Shown: positions 15,902 to 24,559 of the stretch, piece by piece
How the letters are laid out: each line of letters starts with the position of its first letter
How positions within the stretch are numbered: the first letter of the stretch is position 1
From: Hyphomicrobiales bacterium
GTDB lineage: Bacteria > Pseudomonadota > Alphaproteobacteria > Rhizobiales > CAJQND01
Direction of reading: 5' to 3'
DNA: 51,661 nt
Assembly: GCA_028285595.1 (NCBI GenBank)
Contig: JANQOW010000155.1
Span: 1 to 51,661, forward strand
The notes under the pieces: generated by a model
What the model was told of the DNA's origin: nothing
Databases searched by the model: none
What the model saw: only the letters and a program-made list of their open reading frames with translations
Made by a program: the position numbers and the translations under genes

Positions 15902-16939
15902 ATGAGCCAGGAACTCGGTACGCTTGAAGAACTGCCTGAGGATTACCGCAGTGCGATGACGGAAGCTGGAGTTGCTCCCCTCTGGCCGATGATGCGCAAC
16001 GTATTGCCCCACGGTTCACCGAACCCGGTCACAAAGCCCGGCTACTGGAACTATGAGGCGGTGCGTCCGCTGCTCCTGCGCGCCGGAGAACTGACACCCG
16101 TGGAGAAGGCAGAGCGCAGAGTGCTCGTGCTGTCAGATCCTGGGAGAGGTGTCGGGGCCATGCAGGCAACCTCCTCGATCTATCTCGGCCTGCAACTGTT
16201 GTTGCCCGGAGAAACGGCGCCGGCGCATGTGCATACGCCCTCCGCCGTTCGCATTATGGTGGAAGGTCAGGGAGCTTTCACGGTCGTAGATGGCGAAAAG
16301 CTGCCAATGGAGGCCGGAGATTTGGTGCTGACACCCGGCGGTGAATGGCATGATCACGGTCATGAGGGCGATGAACCGGTTGTCTGGCTTGATGCCTTGG
16401 ACCTGCCGCTCTTCTACTATCTGGAAGGCTCCTACGCCACAGAAGGTCCGTTGCAATCTCGCCGCAACCGCCCGGATGCAAGTCAGGTGGAATATCTTTC
16501 AGCGGGATTGGTGCCCAGCCGCAAGCGCGCTACCAAAGCACGTCGTTATCCCATGATGCGCTACCCCTGGAACCGCACGGAACAAGCGCTCATCGAGATG
16601 ATGAACTACGGTGATGAGGGGTTGGCTGAACTTGACTATATCAATCCCGAGACCGGTGCCGATGTGTTGCCCACTCTGGGATTCACCGCCATGCACTTGC
16701 AGGCAGGATCAAAAGCATCACCTCCCCTCCGGTCCTCATCATGCGCATTCCACGTGATCAAAGGCAGCGGGAAAACTGAAGTGAATGGCGTGAGCTTTGA
16801 ATGGGGCCCGAAGGATACGTTCACCGCGCCCGTGTTTGCAGAGCTGACCCACGAGGCCAACACCGACGCATTTCTCGTGCGGGTCCACGATCGCCCGCTG
16901 CAGGAGCGGCTAGGCTATTATGAGGAGCGCGCGCGATAA
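15902..16939 (+). CDS. Gentisate 1,2-dioxygenase (cupin)
   Basis: A 345-residue bicupin dioxygenase that opens gentisate between C1 and C2 to maleylpyruvate. The N-terminal cupin keeps the iron ligands in PAHVHTPSAVRIMVEGQG and GGEWHDHGHEG. The C-terminal cupin is degenerate, with HVIKGSGKTEVNGVSFEWG but no full His set, as usual in this family. A GAGGAG site precedes the ATG, 33 bp after the fusion gene's stop, so the two are cotranscribed. Maleylpyruvate isomerase and fumarylpyruvate hydrolase are not in the window, nor is an obvious gentisyl-CoA thioesterase. Confidence 0.92.
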   Translation: MSQELGTLEELPEDYRSAMTEAGVAPLWPMMRNVLPHGSPNPVTKPGYWNYEAVRPLLLRAGELTPVEKAERRVLVLSDPGRGVGAMQATSSIYLGLQLLLPGETAPAHVHTPSAVRIMVEGQGAFTVVDGEKLPMEAGDLVLTPGGEWHDHGHEGDEPVVWLDALDLPLFYYLEGSYATEGPLQSRRNRPDASQVEYLSAGLVPSRKRATKARRYPMMRYPWNRTEQALIEMMNYGDEGLAELDYINPETGADVLPTLGFTAMHLQAGSKASPPLRSSSCAFHVIKGSGKTEVNGVSFEWGPKDTFTAPVFAELTHEANTDAFLVRVHDRPLQERLGYYEERAR

Positions 16940-16955
16940 CCGGGCTCCGCGCCGA

Positions 16956-17798
16956 TCAAGATCGATCCCGGCTCTTCACAAGCCTTCCTATCGCTGCGCC
17001 GCACTGGTCGGGGTCCGATGCCTGATCCCCCAGATGTTCCGACGCGGTCTCGGCAAGTTCGATCATCGAGATTTCCCCATCTGCGACCCTCAGCACTTTG
17101 CCGCTCAGGTCACATTGCGGCGAAACCAGCCACGCAACCGTTCCTGCAACATCCTCTGGCCTGAGCTTGTCGGGCGGGACCTCGGATGCATAAATCCGGG
17201 TGTTCGCCACGGGCGCGACCACATTCACCAGGATGTTCTCATGACCGGTTCCATGGGCCAGCGCCATGGCGAAGCCGAACTGAGCCGCTTTGCTCATGGC
17301 ATAAAGCGTTAGCTCCGTTGAGCCCGGATAGGGCTTCAAGGCCCAGGTGGAACTTGTGAGCACAATGCGCCCGTACGCTTGGCTTCGCATCTGGAGGAGC
17401 ACTTCTTGACTGAGCCAGAAGGACGCCTCGTGGTTGATTGCCGAGGAGGAAACAAATTCCTCCTCACTCACCACTGCCGTGTCGCGCCACAACACGACGC
17501 CGGCATTGTTGATGAGACCGTCGATGCGGCCAAAATGCTCCAAAGTCGTGCGCACAACAGCCGCACAGTCCTGCTTACTGTTGAGCAGCCCGGGTATCGC
17601 CAGAGCGTTCTCAGAACCCAACGCACCCACGCTGTCTGAAATCACCTTCGGATCTGGCCCGCCGCCATCTTGGTCCACGCCGCCATCGTGCATGGCTACA
17701 CGGGCACCTTGGGCAAGCAGACATTTCGCATAGGCTAAGCCAAGACCGCGCGCGGCACCGGTTACAAGAATGACGCGATCTTTTAATGGTGATGGCAT
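16956..17798 (-). CDS. Short-chain dehydrogenase/reductase
   Basis: A 280-residue classical SDR. The NAD(P)-binding glycine motif is TGAARGLGLAYAKCL near the N-terminus, the structural NNAG motif follows (LINNAGVVLW), and the catalytic Ser with Tyr-x-x-x-Lys is in LTSSTWA and LYAMSKAAQFGFAMALAHG. An Asp after the second strand (MHDGG) is compatible with NAD(H). It converges on the gentisate dioxygenase gene with 16 bp between stops. The C-terminal ~35 residues extend past the usual SDR fold. Substrate unknown; it is not clearly linked to the aromatic operon because it is on the other strand. Confidence 0.85.
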   Translation of the reverse strand: MPSPLKDRVILVTGAARGLGLAYAKCLLAQGARVAMHDGGVDQDGGGPDPKVISDSVGALGSENALAIPGLLNSKQDCAAVVRTTLEHFGRIDGLINNAGVVLWRDTAVVSEEEFVSSSAINHEASFWLSQEVLLQMRSQAYGRIVLTSSTWALKPYPGSTELTLYAMSKAAQFGFAMALAHGTGHENILVNVVAPVANTRIYASEVPPDKLRPEDVAGTVAWLVSPQCDLSGKVLRVADGEISMIELAETASEHLGDQASDPDQCGAAIGRLVKSRDRS

Positions 17799-17860
17799 AG
17801 GTCATCATACATCAGGCGCACGGAGCTTGTCCGCCCATTAAAGGGCGCAGCAGCAAGTCC

Positions 17861-19756
17861 TTAGCGAAGTTTGCGCGCCGGCGTCTTCAGGGCTTTCGCC
17901 AGCGCATTGTCGCGTCCATAGACGTCCGCATAGTCCACCAAGACATTGGCTTCGTCGGGCCAGAGCGTGAAATAGGTGAGATGGACGGGGATCTTCTTGC
18001 GCAAAGGCACTCTTCGATTGGTTTTGGTGGCAACCAAAGATGCAACCTTGCGGGCGTTCCATCCCAGGACGATTTCCGCAAACTTTCTTGGGTTTTGGAC
18101 GCGCACGCAACCATGGCTGAAAGCCCGCCGTTCTGCGTTGAAGAGCTGCCGGCTGGGCGTATCGTGCATATAGACAGCATGCTTGTTGGGGAAGAGGAAC
18201 TTCAACTCCCCAAGCGCATTGCGCCGTCCGGGAGGCTGCCTGATGTCATACGGCATGGTTTCGCCCGTATAGTTCCACCACCGAACTGAACGGGAGCGGA
18301 CTTTACGGCCCCGGCGATCAATCACCTGAAACCCCTTTCGGTCCAGGTAACCTGGATCTCTCTTAAGCCTTGGGATCATCTCGGCGCCGGCAATTGAGCG
18401 CGGCACGTTCCAGTAAGGGTTAAAGACCACGGTCTCCATCTCGTCGGAGAACACCGGGGTTGGGTGATGGGGTTTGCCAATGATCACGCGCATCTTGTGA
18501 ACCGTATTTCCCCGCTCCACGAAGCGCGCCTCATAAGCAGCTTGGTTTACGAGAATGTGCTGGCGGCCAAAATCTCTCGGCAGCCATCTCAAGCGCTCCA
18601 TATTTAGTATAGCCAGCGCCCTGAAGTCCTTGCGCTTTTGGCCGTTGAGGGCCGCCAACGTCTTCCGGCCAACAATGCCGTCGCGCCGCAGTCCCATCGC
18701 GGCCTGGAACCTCTTCACCGCTTTGGAAAGTTTCTTGTCAAAATAGCGTGGGTCATGGCTCGACCGGCTGCTCGTCCTGCCCTTGGCTGCGCTTAAGAAG
18801 CCAAGCTGCACGATGCGCGCTCTTATCATCGGAACGCGAGGATCAATCTCCCCATAGCGCGCGGAAGGTCCAGAGGGAATCTGTATGATCTTCAACTCAC
18901 GGTCCTCAACCAACTCAGCCTGGAGGGCCGCATAGGCTGGGTGGCTGGGATGTAGGGTGTTCAGATAGCGGTCAGGTCGCGCAGTACCCGTTAGCTTCAG
19001 CAGAGCCTCCATGCGTCCGATCACCGGAGGAGCCAAATCATAACTTCGGCCAATCTTGTTGGGATCAACCCGCCCGCCGGACGCGTGGCGCGCGTATCTA
19101 AGTGCGGCAATCGTGATGGCAATTTCAAGTTTGGCGACCTTGACCGGATCGTCAAACAATTCTTCAGAGATGTCCCCAAGCCGGGCTAGGCCGGTCGGTG
19201 CGTAATGTTCGGCTTCAAGCCCGTGGCGCTCTGCTTCACTCAGCAGCCTCATCAAACGCGACGCCCGTTCCGTCAGGCCGGAACTGCTGATCCAATGGGG
19301 AGCAAAGTTCCGTTTTGCATACCATGCCAATATGGCCTTTCGATCTGCCTTTTGCGTCCACAGAACCGGTTTGGATTTTTGGCGGAGCGTGTCGAAAATC
19401 CAACGGGAATAAGAGCTGTCCGCCAGTGCACCTTCCAAGCCGCTGTCATGGATCGAAACCAATGGCGCAGGCCGATAGACATGGAACTCAGGCTCTTTGG
19501 CAACCGGCTTGATCTTGGAGTTCCGGCCTCTGCGCCGATAGCGCTTTGTTCTTCTCTGGGTTGTTGGGGCGGTCTGAGGATCTGTCGGCAATGCTGCAAT
19601 CGGACCTGGCTGCGTCCTAAGCTTGGGCACTTTGCGCTTCTTTGCCCAATTCGCCTCGCTTCCCCGCTCCAAAACGAGAGCTTGCGGCTGATCAGCCAAG
19701 CCTGACACGAACAGAACACAAAGAACCATCACCAGACGTGCCACCAAAGCGCGCAT
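17861..19756 (-). CDS. L,D-transpeptidase of the YcbB/LdtD type
   Basis: A 631-residue secreted peptidoglycan enzyme forming 3-3 crosslinks or related acyl transfers. Order: signal peptide (~1-27), a basic Pro/Arg-rich segment (to ~95), the LdtD scaffold domain (~130-280), a PG_binding_1 domain (RVPMIRARIVQLGF ... KAVKRFQAAMGLRRDGIVG, ~310-375), then the YkuD catalytic domain with HDTPSRQLF and SHGCVRV, catalytic Cys550. The roughly 100-residue basic linker after the signal peptide may bind anionic wall polymers (inference). Alone on the minus strand, 62 bp from the SDR and 386 bp downstream of the M15 peptidase gene. Confidence 0.93.
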   Translation of the reverse strand: MRALVARLVMVLCVLFVSGLADQPQALVLERGSEANWAKKRKVPKLRTQPGPIAALPTDPQTAPTTQRRTKRYRRRGRNSKIKPVAKEPEFHVYRPAPLVSIHDSGLEGALADSSYSRWIFDTLRQKSKPVLWTQKADRKAILAWYAKRNFAPHWISSSGLTERASRLMRLLSEAERHGLEAEHYAPTGLARLGDISEELFDDPVKVAKLEIAITIAALRYARHASGGRVDPNKIGRSYDLAPPVIGRMEALLKLTGTARPDRYLNTLHPSHPAYAALQAELVEDRELKIIQIPSGPSARYGEIDPRVPMIRARIVQLGFLSAAKGRTSSRSSHDPRYFDKKLSKAVKRFQAAMGLRRDGIVGRKTLAALNGQKRKDFRALAILNMERLRWLPRDFGRQHILVNQAAYEARFVERGNTVHKMRVIIGKPHHPTPVFSDEMETVVFNPYWNVPRSIAGAEMIPRLKRDPGYLDRKGFQVIDRRGRKVRSRSVRWWNYTGETMPYDIRQPPGRRNALGELKFLFPNKHAVYMHDTPSRQLFNAERRAFSHGCVRVQNPRKFAEIVLGWNARKVASLVATKTNRRVPLRKKIPVHLTYFTLWPDEANVLVDYADVYGRDNALAKALKTPARKLR

Positions 19757-20142
19757 GCCACAAACTCCCTACACACAATCCCCAGGCATTCAGTATGCCC
19801 TTTAGGGTTCACCATGCCACAATCTGCATGACCTTCCAATAATCGATCATCGCCAAAAGCGTGCCCAGAGTTGGTGGCTCGCGGCTTGAGCCCATGACGT
19901 GCTTTTCGGTGCACTCATCACAACCGAGGCGATTAATCGGGGAACCTGGAGGACCGGCTTCAAACAATGACACTGGCGAATTCGCCAAACGTGAGGATCA
20001 ATAGCAGCGCCCAGCCGGCCTCACCGGGGGGATTCTAGGACCGGCCGGGCGCGAGCACTACAAGTCGGAGTGACAGTGGGAGTGCCCGCAAGTGTGGTAC
20101 CGCACTTTTGACCGCGCGCATGTGACGTGGGTCACAGGCGAT
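19757..20142. other. Gene-free stretch rich in stem-loops
   Basis: No coding sequence. It contains a strong imperfect hairpin (20007-20052), a compact dyad AAGTG-TGGTACCG-CACTT (20090-20107), and GTGAC-gtgg-GTCAC (~20122-20135). These lie just downstream of the caspase/M15 operon on the minus strand and may end its transcript. Upstream of the L,D-transpeptidase gene it must also hold that gene's promoter, which I cannot pinpoint. Confidence 0.4.
20007..20052 (-). terminator. Large GC-rich hairpin downstream of the M15 peptidase gene
   Basis: GCGCCCAGCCGG (20007-20018) pairs with CCGGCCGGGCGC (20041-20052), 11 of 12 positions, around a 22-base loop. There is no T-run on the minus-strand side, so intrinsic termination is uncertain; it may protect the 3' end of the transcript instead. 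Confidence 0.35.
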
Positions 20143-20940
20143 CTATTTCGCAAGTAGCTCAGGCCGGTACTCAAAATGCATGGTGTCGTAATGATACCAG
20201 CGTCCGCCCCAGATGAAGCCGTGCCGCTCGAAAATCTCAACAATCTCCTGTGGGATCCGATTGCGCCAGGGATATGTGCCGTCCTGACCGGGTTTGGTCC
20301 ATTTCCAGTAATGCGCATACTTCACATTGATATCTATGGCGGCGGCAAAGGCATGGACGGATAAGCGTTTTGTTCCGGCAATCCTGCGGCAATTGTAGGT
20401 GCCGGAGTTCGGCTTTAGAAACTTCACGAACTTATTCGGCAGTCTATCAAGCTCTGCAGAAACCGAGGCCAGGGCCTCATGCACATCATTGACTGTCGTG
20501 ATGCGCACCACCCCTCCGCCTCTGGACTTCAGCCAAGGCACGCTTGCCTGTGGAGGCGGTCCCTGGCCGGAGCGGCAGTCACCATACATCTTGGTGAAGA
20601 AGGGCTCATAGCGAATGCGTCCAGGATCATGGAAGCGGCGCGGCGGCGACGGCGTGTTCTCAGCCCTGTAGGAAAAGGCGAACATGTCGTCGATATCTGG
20701 CTCATTCAAGAGTTCAGTGAACGATTTGTCCGTGCGCCCGTCCGACACCGCCATGGTGGTGCCGTCACGCCAGGTGATCTCCTTGCCATTATGACTGATG
20801 AGGTGTTCCGGATAAGCCGCCACCAATGCGTCGAGCCGGTCTTGAATGTCCGCCGGCGGTGCACCGTATTGTCCTGCCAATGCCCCAGATGTCAGGAGGC
20901 TCAGCAGCAAGGCCGCCACGATGGCTCTCCCTAACGCCAT
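20143..20940 (-). CDS. Secreted M15-family peptidase (D-Ala-D-Ala carboxypeptidase/endopeptidase-like)
   Basis: A 265-residue protein with a signal peptide (ALGRAIVAALLLSLLTSGALA, cleaved before GQYG). The C-terminal half carries the zinc motif SVHAFAAAIDINV (SxHxxxxAxD) and the third ligand in WYHYDTMHFEYRPEL, typical of VanY/DacY-like M15 enzymes that cut D-Ala-containing or peptide crosslinks of peptidoglycan. The N-terminal half (~residues 25-125) is specific to this subfamily. Its ATG lies 10 bases inside the end of the caspase gene, so translation is probably coupled and the two products may act together in the periplasm. Confidence 0.87.
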   Translation of the reverse strand: MALGRAIVAALLLSLLTSGALAGQYGAPPADIQDRLDALVAAYPEHLISHNGKEITWRDGTTMAVSDGRTDKSFTELLNEPDIDDMFAFSYRAENTPSPPRRFHDPGRIRYEPFFTKMYGDCRSGQGPPPQASVPWLKSRGGGVVRITTVNDVHEALASVSAELDRLPNKFVKFLKPNSGTYNCRRIAGTKRLSVHAFAAAIDINVKYAHYWKWTKPGQDGTYPWRNRIPQEIVEIFERHGFIWGGRWYHYDTMHFEYRPELLAK

Positions 20941-22193
20941 CTCTCAGTGTTCTTGATGAGGTTTACGTTGGCCTTCTCGACCCGATTGAGCCTTGGGTTC
21001 CAGGTACGTGGGCGGTACCAGCCAAATTGACCAAAATGACGCTTCAGATCTGCGCTTTTGAAGTGACGCCCTCGGCGTGCAAAGATCTCATTGCGCGCGA
21101 TCCTGAGCTGCCTTTTCGACAAACCCTCTAGCTGGCCGGGTGTAATTCTCACCCTGTGAGAGTTCGGAAACAGAAAGCCCTCAGAAGAGTCGGGTTGAGG
21201 AGGTATGGCGGCAGATTGCGTGTTGCTCTGCGCCGGTGCTGCCAGCTTGGCGCGGGCAGCAGCAGCAAACCCTGCATAAGGACCGCTGGGGAATTGCTTC
21301 AAGAACACATCCCACGCCTCGATGGTGTTGAGCGATTGTGCCAGCGTAAATGCTTCCTTTTCCGACGGACCGGTCGCTTCCGGCTTGGTTTCCACCACCG
21401 TGATCGCCTTGGGCTTCAAAACGGGCACCGGTGTTGCGTTGGGATCCTTACCGGCAAAGTAGAACTCACCGATCAGCGCTTCGTTGACCCAAGGCAATTG
21501 TCGTTTGCCGGTGCTTTTATAGACGGTTTCGCGGACCCGGCCCATAAGCTGGCGGATTTCAAGGCCCGGTGTGGTGATGTGTTGAACCAGTGCGGACGTG
21601 AACGGGCTGTTTGCGGTCTCGCCGTCTGCGGCCACATCTCCCGGCGCCGTGGCGAACGTGATCATGGTGCCCGCAGTGTTCGCTTCAACGCGGGCAAGAC
21701 CGCGCGAAGCGCCCCGGCTTGCCGAAGTGGGCAAAGGGTTGTTGCGGCACGCATCAAGGATCATGAGCTTCAGGCGCGCCCCTGACGTCTCCATCACTTC
21801 CATAATATCGCTGGTCCGCACCGCCTGGGCCGGCAGATCGGTTTCCGCGGCTATGCTCGATCCAACCGGCAAGAGCCAATTACGCCCGGCAACCTGCACA
21901 CCATGTCCGGCATAGAACACCAGCGCCACATCCGCACCAGACGCTGAACGGCCGAATGCGGACATAGCGTCCAGCATCTGGCGGTGGGTGCCATTGATCA
22001 CCTCGGTGACGTCGAACTTCAGAGCTTTAAGGCTTGCAGTGACAACCACAGCGTCATTCGCGGGGTTTTTCAAGGCCGGTGCGCTGGTATACGCGCCATT
22101 GCCGATCACCAGAGCGACGCGCCGCTCCGCACTGGCCGGAGAAGCCAGGTTGAGCAGAGCAACGATGAAAAGACAGAGCAGTGTGCGCAGCAT
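20931..22193 (-). CDS. Secreted caspase-family (orthocaspase) protein with C-terminal YARHG domain
   Basis: A 420-residue protein with a signal peptide (MLRTLLCLFIVALLNLASPA, cut after ASA). The caspase p20 fold follows: RRVALVIGNGAYTSAPALKN, catalytic His97 in FYAGHG and catalytic Cys149 in LDACRNNP. A linker with Pro-rich and TPR-like character (~residues 250-340) leads to a C-terminal YARHG-type domain (RQLRIARNEIFARRGRHF, then FGWYRP), which is generally extracytoplasmic. Metacaspase-like enzymes cut after Arg/Lys. I chose the ATG at 22193 because the signal peptide begins there; the frame is open 19 codons upstream. It overlaps the M15 peptidase gene by 10 bases. Confidence 0.88.
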   Translation of the reverse strand: MLRTLLCLFIVALLNLASPASAERRVALVIGNGAYTSAPALKNPANDAVVVTASLKALKFDVTEVINGTHRQMLDAMSAFGRSASGADVALVFYAGHGVQVAGRNWLLPVGSSIAAETDLPAQAVRTSDIMEVMETSGARLKLMILDACRNNPLPTSASRGASRGLARVEANTAGTMITFATAPGDVAADGETANSPFTSALVQHITTPGLEIRQLMGRVRETVYKSTGKRQLPWVNEALIGEFYFAGKDPNATPVPVLKPKAITVVETKPEATGPSEKEAFTLAQSLNTIEAWDVFLKQFPSGPYAGFAAAARAKLAAPAQSNTQSAAIPPQPDSSEGFLFPNSHRVRITPGQLEGLSKRQLRIARNEIFARRGRHFKSADLKRHFGQFGWYRPRTWNPRLNRVEKANVNLIKNTERWR

Positions 22194-22441
22194 AGGCAAT
22201 CCCAGCAAGAAACGGTCTTGGTTGTAATGGGAGGAGTGAAAAATGTACACTCCTCCAGGCCCGAAGAGGGCAGCCTTCGCGGAGGTCAGTATTCGCCTCC
22301 TGGGCCATAATGCGGCCCTGTTTTCAGGTCAACTAGACCGGATACGGGGAAAAAAGCGCAAGGATTAGCAAAAGGTTAATGCTGCTGGCCTAAAGGCTGG
22401 TTGAGACGCTCGCTTTCGTGCAAACCATAACCTGGATCGTT

Positions 22442-24559
22442 ATGAAGCTCTTTCGTTCCTCAAAGTCAAAAACGACCAAGAGCAAACGCGTGCCGCCAAA
22501 GCTCCACGCGCCTGCGCCTCGCGAGCGCGGCGGCCGAAGAACACGCAAATCCAAAAACGCTCGCGCCGTTCGGCGACGCTCGCCCGCCGCCCGCATCGCC
22601 ATGTGGTCGATGACCTTTGTTTTATGGGGTTTCGTCGGCTTAATCGGGATTGCAGGCTATATGGTCTATGCTCTGCCAGGCCAGGATATCTTCACCATTC
22701 CGAAGCGCACAGAAGGCATCGTGCTTTTGGCGGACAATGGGGAAGTTCTTGCGGAAAGCGGCATGTTCCTTGGCGATGATGTGCGCCTGCGAGATCTTCC
22801 CAGCTATGTGCCGCAAGCGGTTCTGGCCATCGAGGACCGCCGCTTTAGGCAGCATTTTGGAGTGGATTTGGTGGCGCTCGTCCGGGCCATGTACCGGAAC
22901 TTCAAGGCCGGGCGCGTGGTTCAAGGCGGTTCAACTCTGACCCAGCAGCTTGCCAAGAACCTGTTCTTAAAACCGGAACGCACGATCCACCGGAAAGTTC
23001 AAGAAGCCATCCTGGCGTTATGGCTGGAGCACAAGTTCTCCAAAGACGAGATCCTCCAACTCTATCTGAACCGCGTCTATTTCGGCGGCGGAGCTTATGG
23101 GGTCGAAGCAGCCGCGAAGACGTATTTCGACAAGAGCGCCCGCCAACTCAGTTTGGCAGAGGCCGCGGCCATGGCGGCACTGCTGAAGGCGCCCTCCCGG
23201 CTCAATCCTAAATCAAACCCGAAAGGGTCACGCCAACGCTCAATTCTGGTGCTCTCCAGCATGATCAAAGAGGGCTACATTACAGAAGCGGAAGCGAAAC
23301 GGGCCGTGAACCGGCCGGCGGACGTGAAAGCTGTCGATTACACTCCGGCCACCCAGTACATCGTGGATTGGGTTGAGGAGCTGGTGCCAGAGTACACAGG
23401 CAGTAAAGCCGACGGCCTGATTGTCCAAACCTCTATCAACCCCGCCCTGCAGAAGGTGGCCGAGCGCAGCCTGCGCCGCCGGCTGGTGAATCAGGGTGCC
23501 AAGCTGAATGTGAGCCAAGGCGCCATGGTGGTGATGAACCCCACCGGTGAAATCGTCGCCATGGTTGGTGGCAAATCCTACATCAAGAGCCAGTTCAACC
23601 GGGCCGTTAGCGCGAAACGCCAGCCGGGCTCAGCCTTCAAGCCGTTTGTCTATCTATCGGCGGTAGATATGGGCTTTTCGCCAAACTCCATCGTCGCAGA
23701 CGAGCGCTTTTGTATCGATCGCTGGTGCCCGGAAAACTACAACAAGAAGTACTATGGCCAAGTCACCTTGAAATCCGCCCTGGCGCGCTCGATCAATACA
23801 GTGGCAGTGCGTCTGGCCGTGGAAGCGGGCCCCGCGCTTGTTGTCTCCAACGCCAAGCGCATGGGCATCAAGTCGAAGCTTGAGTCGCTGCCCTCTATCG
23901 CCCTCGGCACCTCTGAAGTGAGCCTCCTGGAACTGGTAGGCGCTTACGCACCGTTCGCAAATGGCGGGCGTGGAGTCTTTCCGAACGTGATCAAGCGGAT
24001 TGTCTCCACGGACGGACGCATTCTGTATGAGCGCAAGGGGACAGGTCCTGGTCAGGTGCTCGACCCAACGGAACTGGGCACCATGAACAACATGCTGGCC
24101 GCCGTGGTAAACGCCGGGACCGGAAAGCGCGCCCAGCTTCAGGGGCGTGAAGTGGGCGGCAAGACCGGCACCACACAGAGCTACAAAGATGCCTGGTTCA
24201 TCGGGTATACGGCGCAATATGTGGCCGGGGTCTGGGTGGGTAATGACAACTCCAAGCCTACAAAACGGGTCACCGGTGGCTCGCTGCCCGCGCAGATTTG
24301 GAAAGACGTGATGGTGGCCGCTCATGCAAACCTGCCAGCGGTTCCATTGCCCGGGGAACCGGTCTCGTCCGATACGGACTATTTGGGAGACTCATGGCCT
24401 ATTGATGACTTCTTTGAAAGCGCGGGGCGGGCAGAGGAAACCATCACCACATTCTTCCGCGACATCTTCGGAAACCGGCAAAGCGAGCAAGGCGGCTTCG
24501 ACCAACCGCGCGTGCGCACACAGCGGCGGAACAACGGTGTGCAGGACGACAATCGCTAA
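22442..24559 (+). CDS. Penicillin-binding protein 1A family, bifunctional peptidoglycan synthase
   Basis: A 705-residue class A PBP. A very basic cytoplasmic tail (~45 residues) and one membrane segment (~55-75) come first. The GT51 transglycosylase has AIEDRRFRQHFGVD and GGSTLTQQLAKNLFL. The transpeptidase has SxxK in RQPGSAFKPF, SxN in ARSINTVA and KTG in VGGKTGTTQSYKDAWF. The C-terminus ends in a charged, probably flexible tail. It polymerises and crosslinks peptidoglycan. ATG at 22442 chosen, with GGA 8 bases upstream; an in-frame GTG at 22418 would add 8 residues. The stop overlaps that of the convergent YgjP-like gene by 4 bases. Confidence 0.94.
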   Translation: MKLFRSSKSKTTKSKRVPPKLHAPAPRERGGRRTRKSKNARAVRRRSPAARIAMWSMTFVLWGFVGLIGIAGYMVYALPGQDIFTIPKRTEGIVLLADNGEVLAESGMFLGDDVRLRDLPSYVPQAVLAIEDRRFRQHFGVDLVALVRAMYRNFKAGRVVQGGSTLTQQLAKNLFLKPERTIHRKVQEAILALWLEHKFSKDEILQLYLNRVYFGGGAYGVEAAAKTYFDKSARQLSLAEAAAMAALLKAPSRLNPKSNPKGSRQRSILVLSSMIKEGYITEAEAKRAVNRPADVKAVDYTPATQYIVDWVEELVPEYTGSKADGLIVQTSINPALQKVAERSLRRRLVNQGAKLNVSQGAMVVMNPTGEIVAMVGGKSYIKSQFNRAVSAKRQPGSAFKPFVYLSAVDMGFSPNSIVADERFCIDRWCPENYNKKYYGQVTLKSALARSINTVAVRLAVEAGPALVVSNAKRMGIKSKLESLPSIALGTSEVSLLELVGAYAPFANGGRGVFPNVIKRIVSTDGRILYERKGTGPGQVLDPTELGTMNNMLAAVVNAGTGKRAQLQGREVGGKTGTTQSYKDAWFIGYTAQYVAGVWVGNDNSKPTKRVTGGSLPAQIWKDVMVAAHANLPAVPLPGEPVSSDTDYLGDSWPIDDFFESAGRAEETITTFFRDIFGNRQSEQGGFDQPRVRTQRRNNGVQDDNR

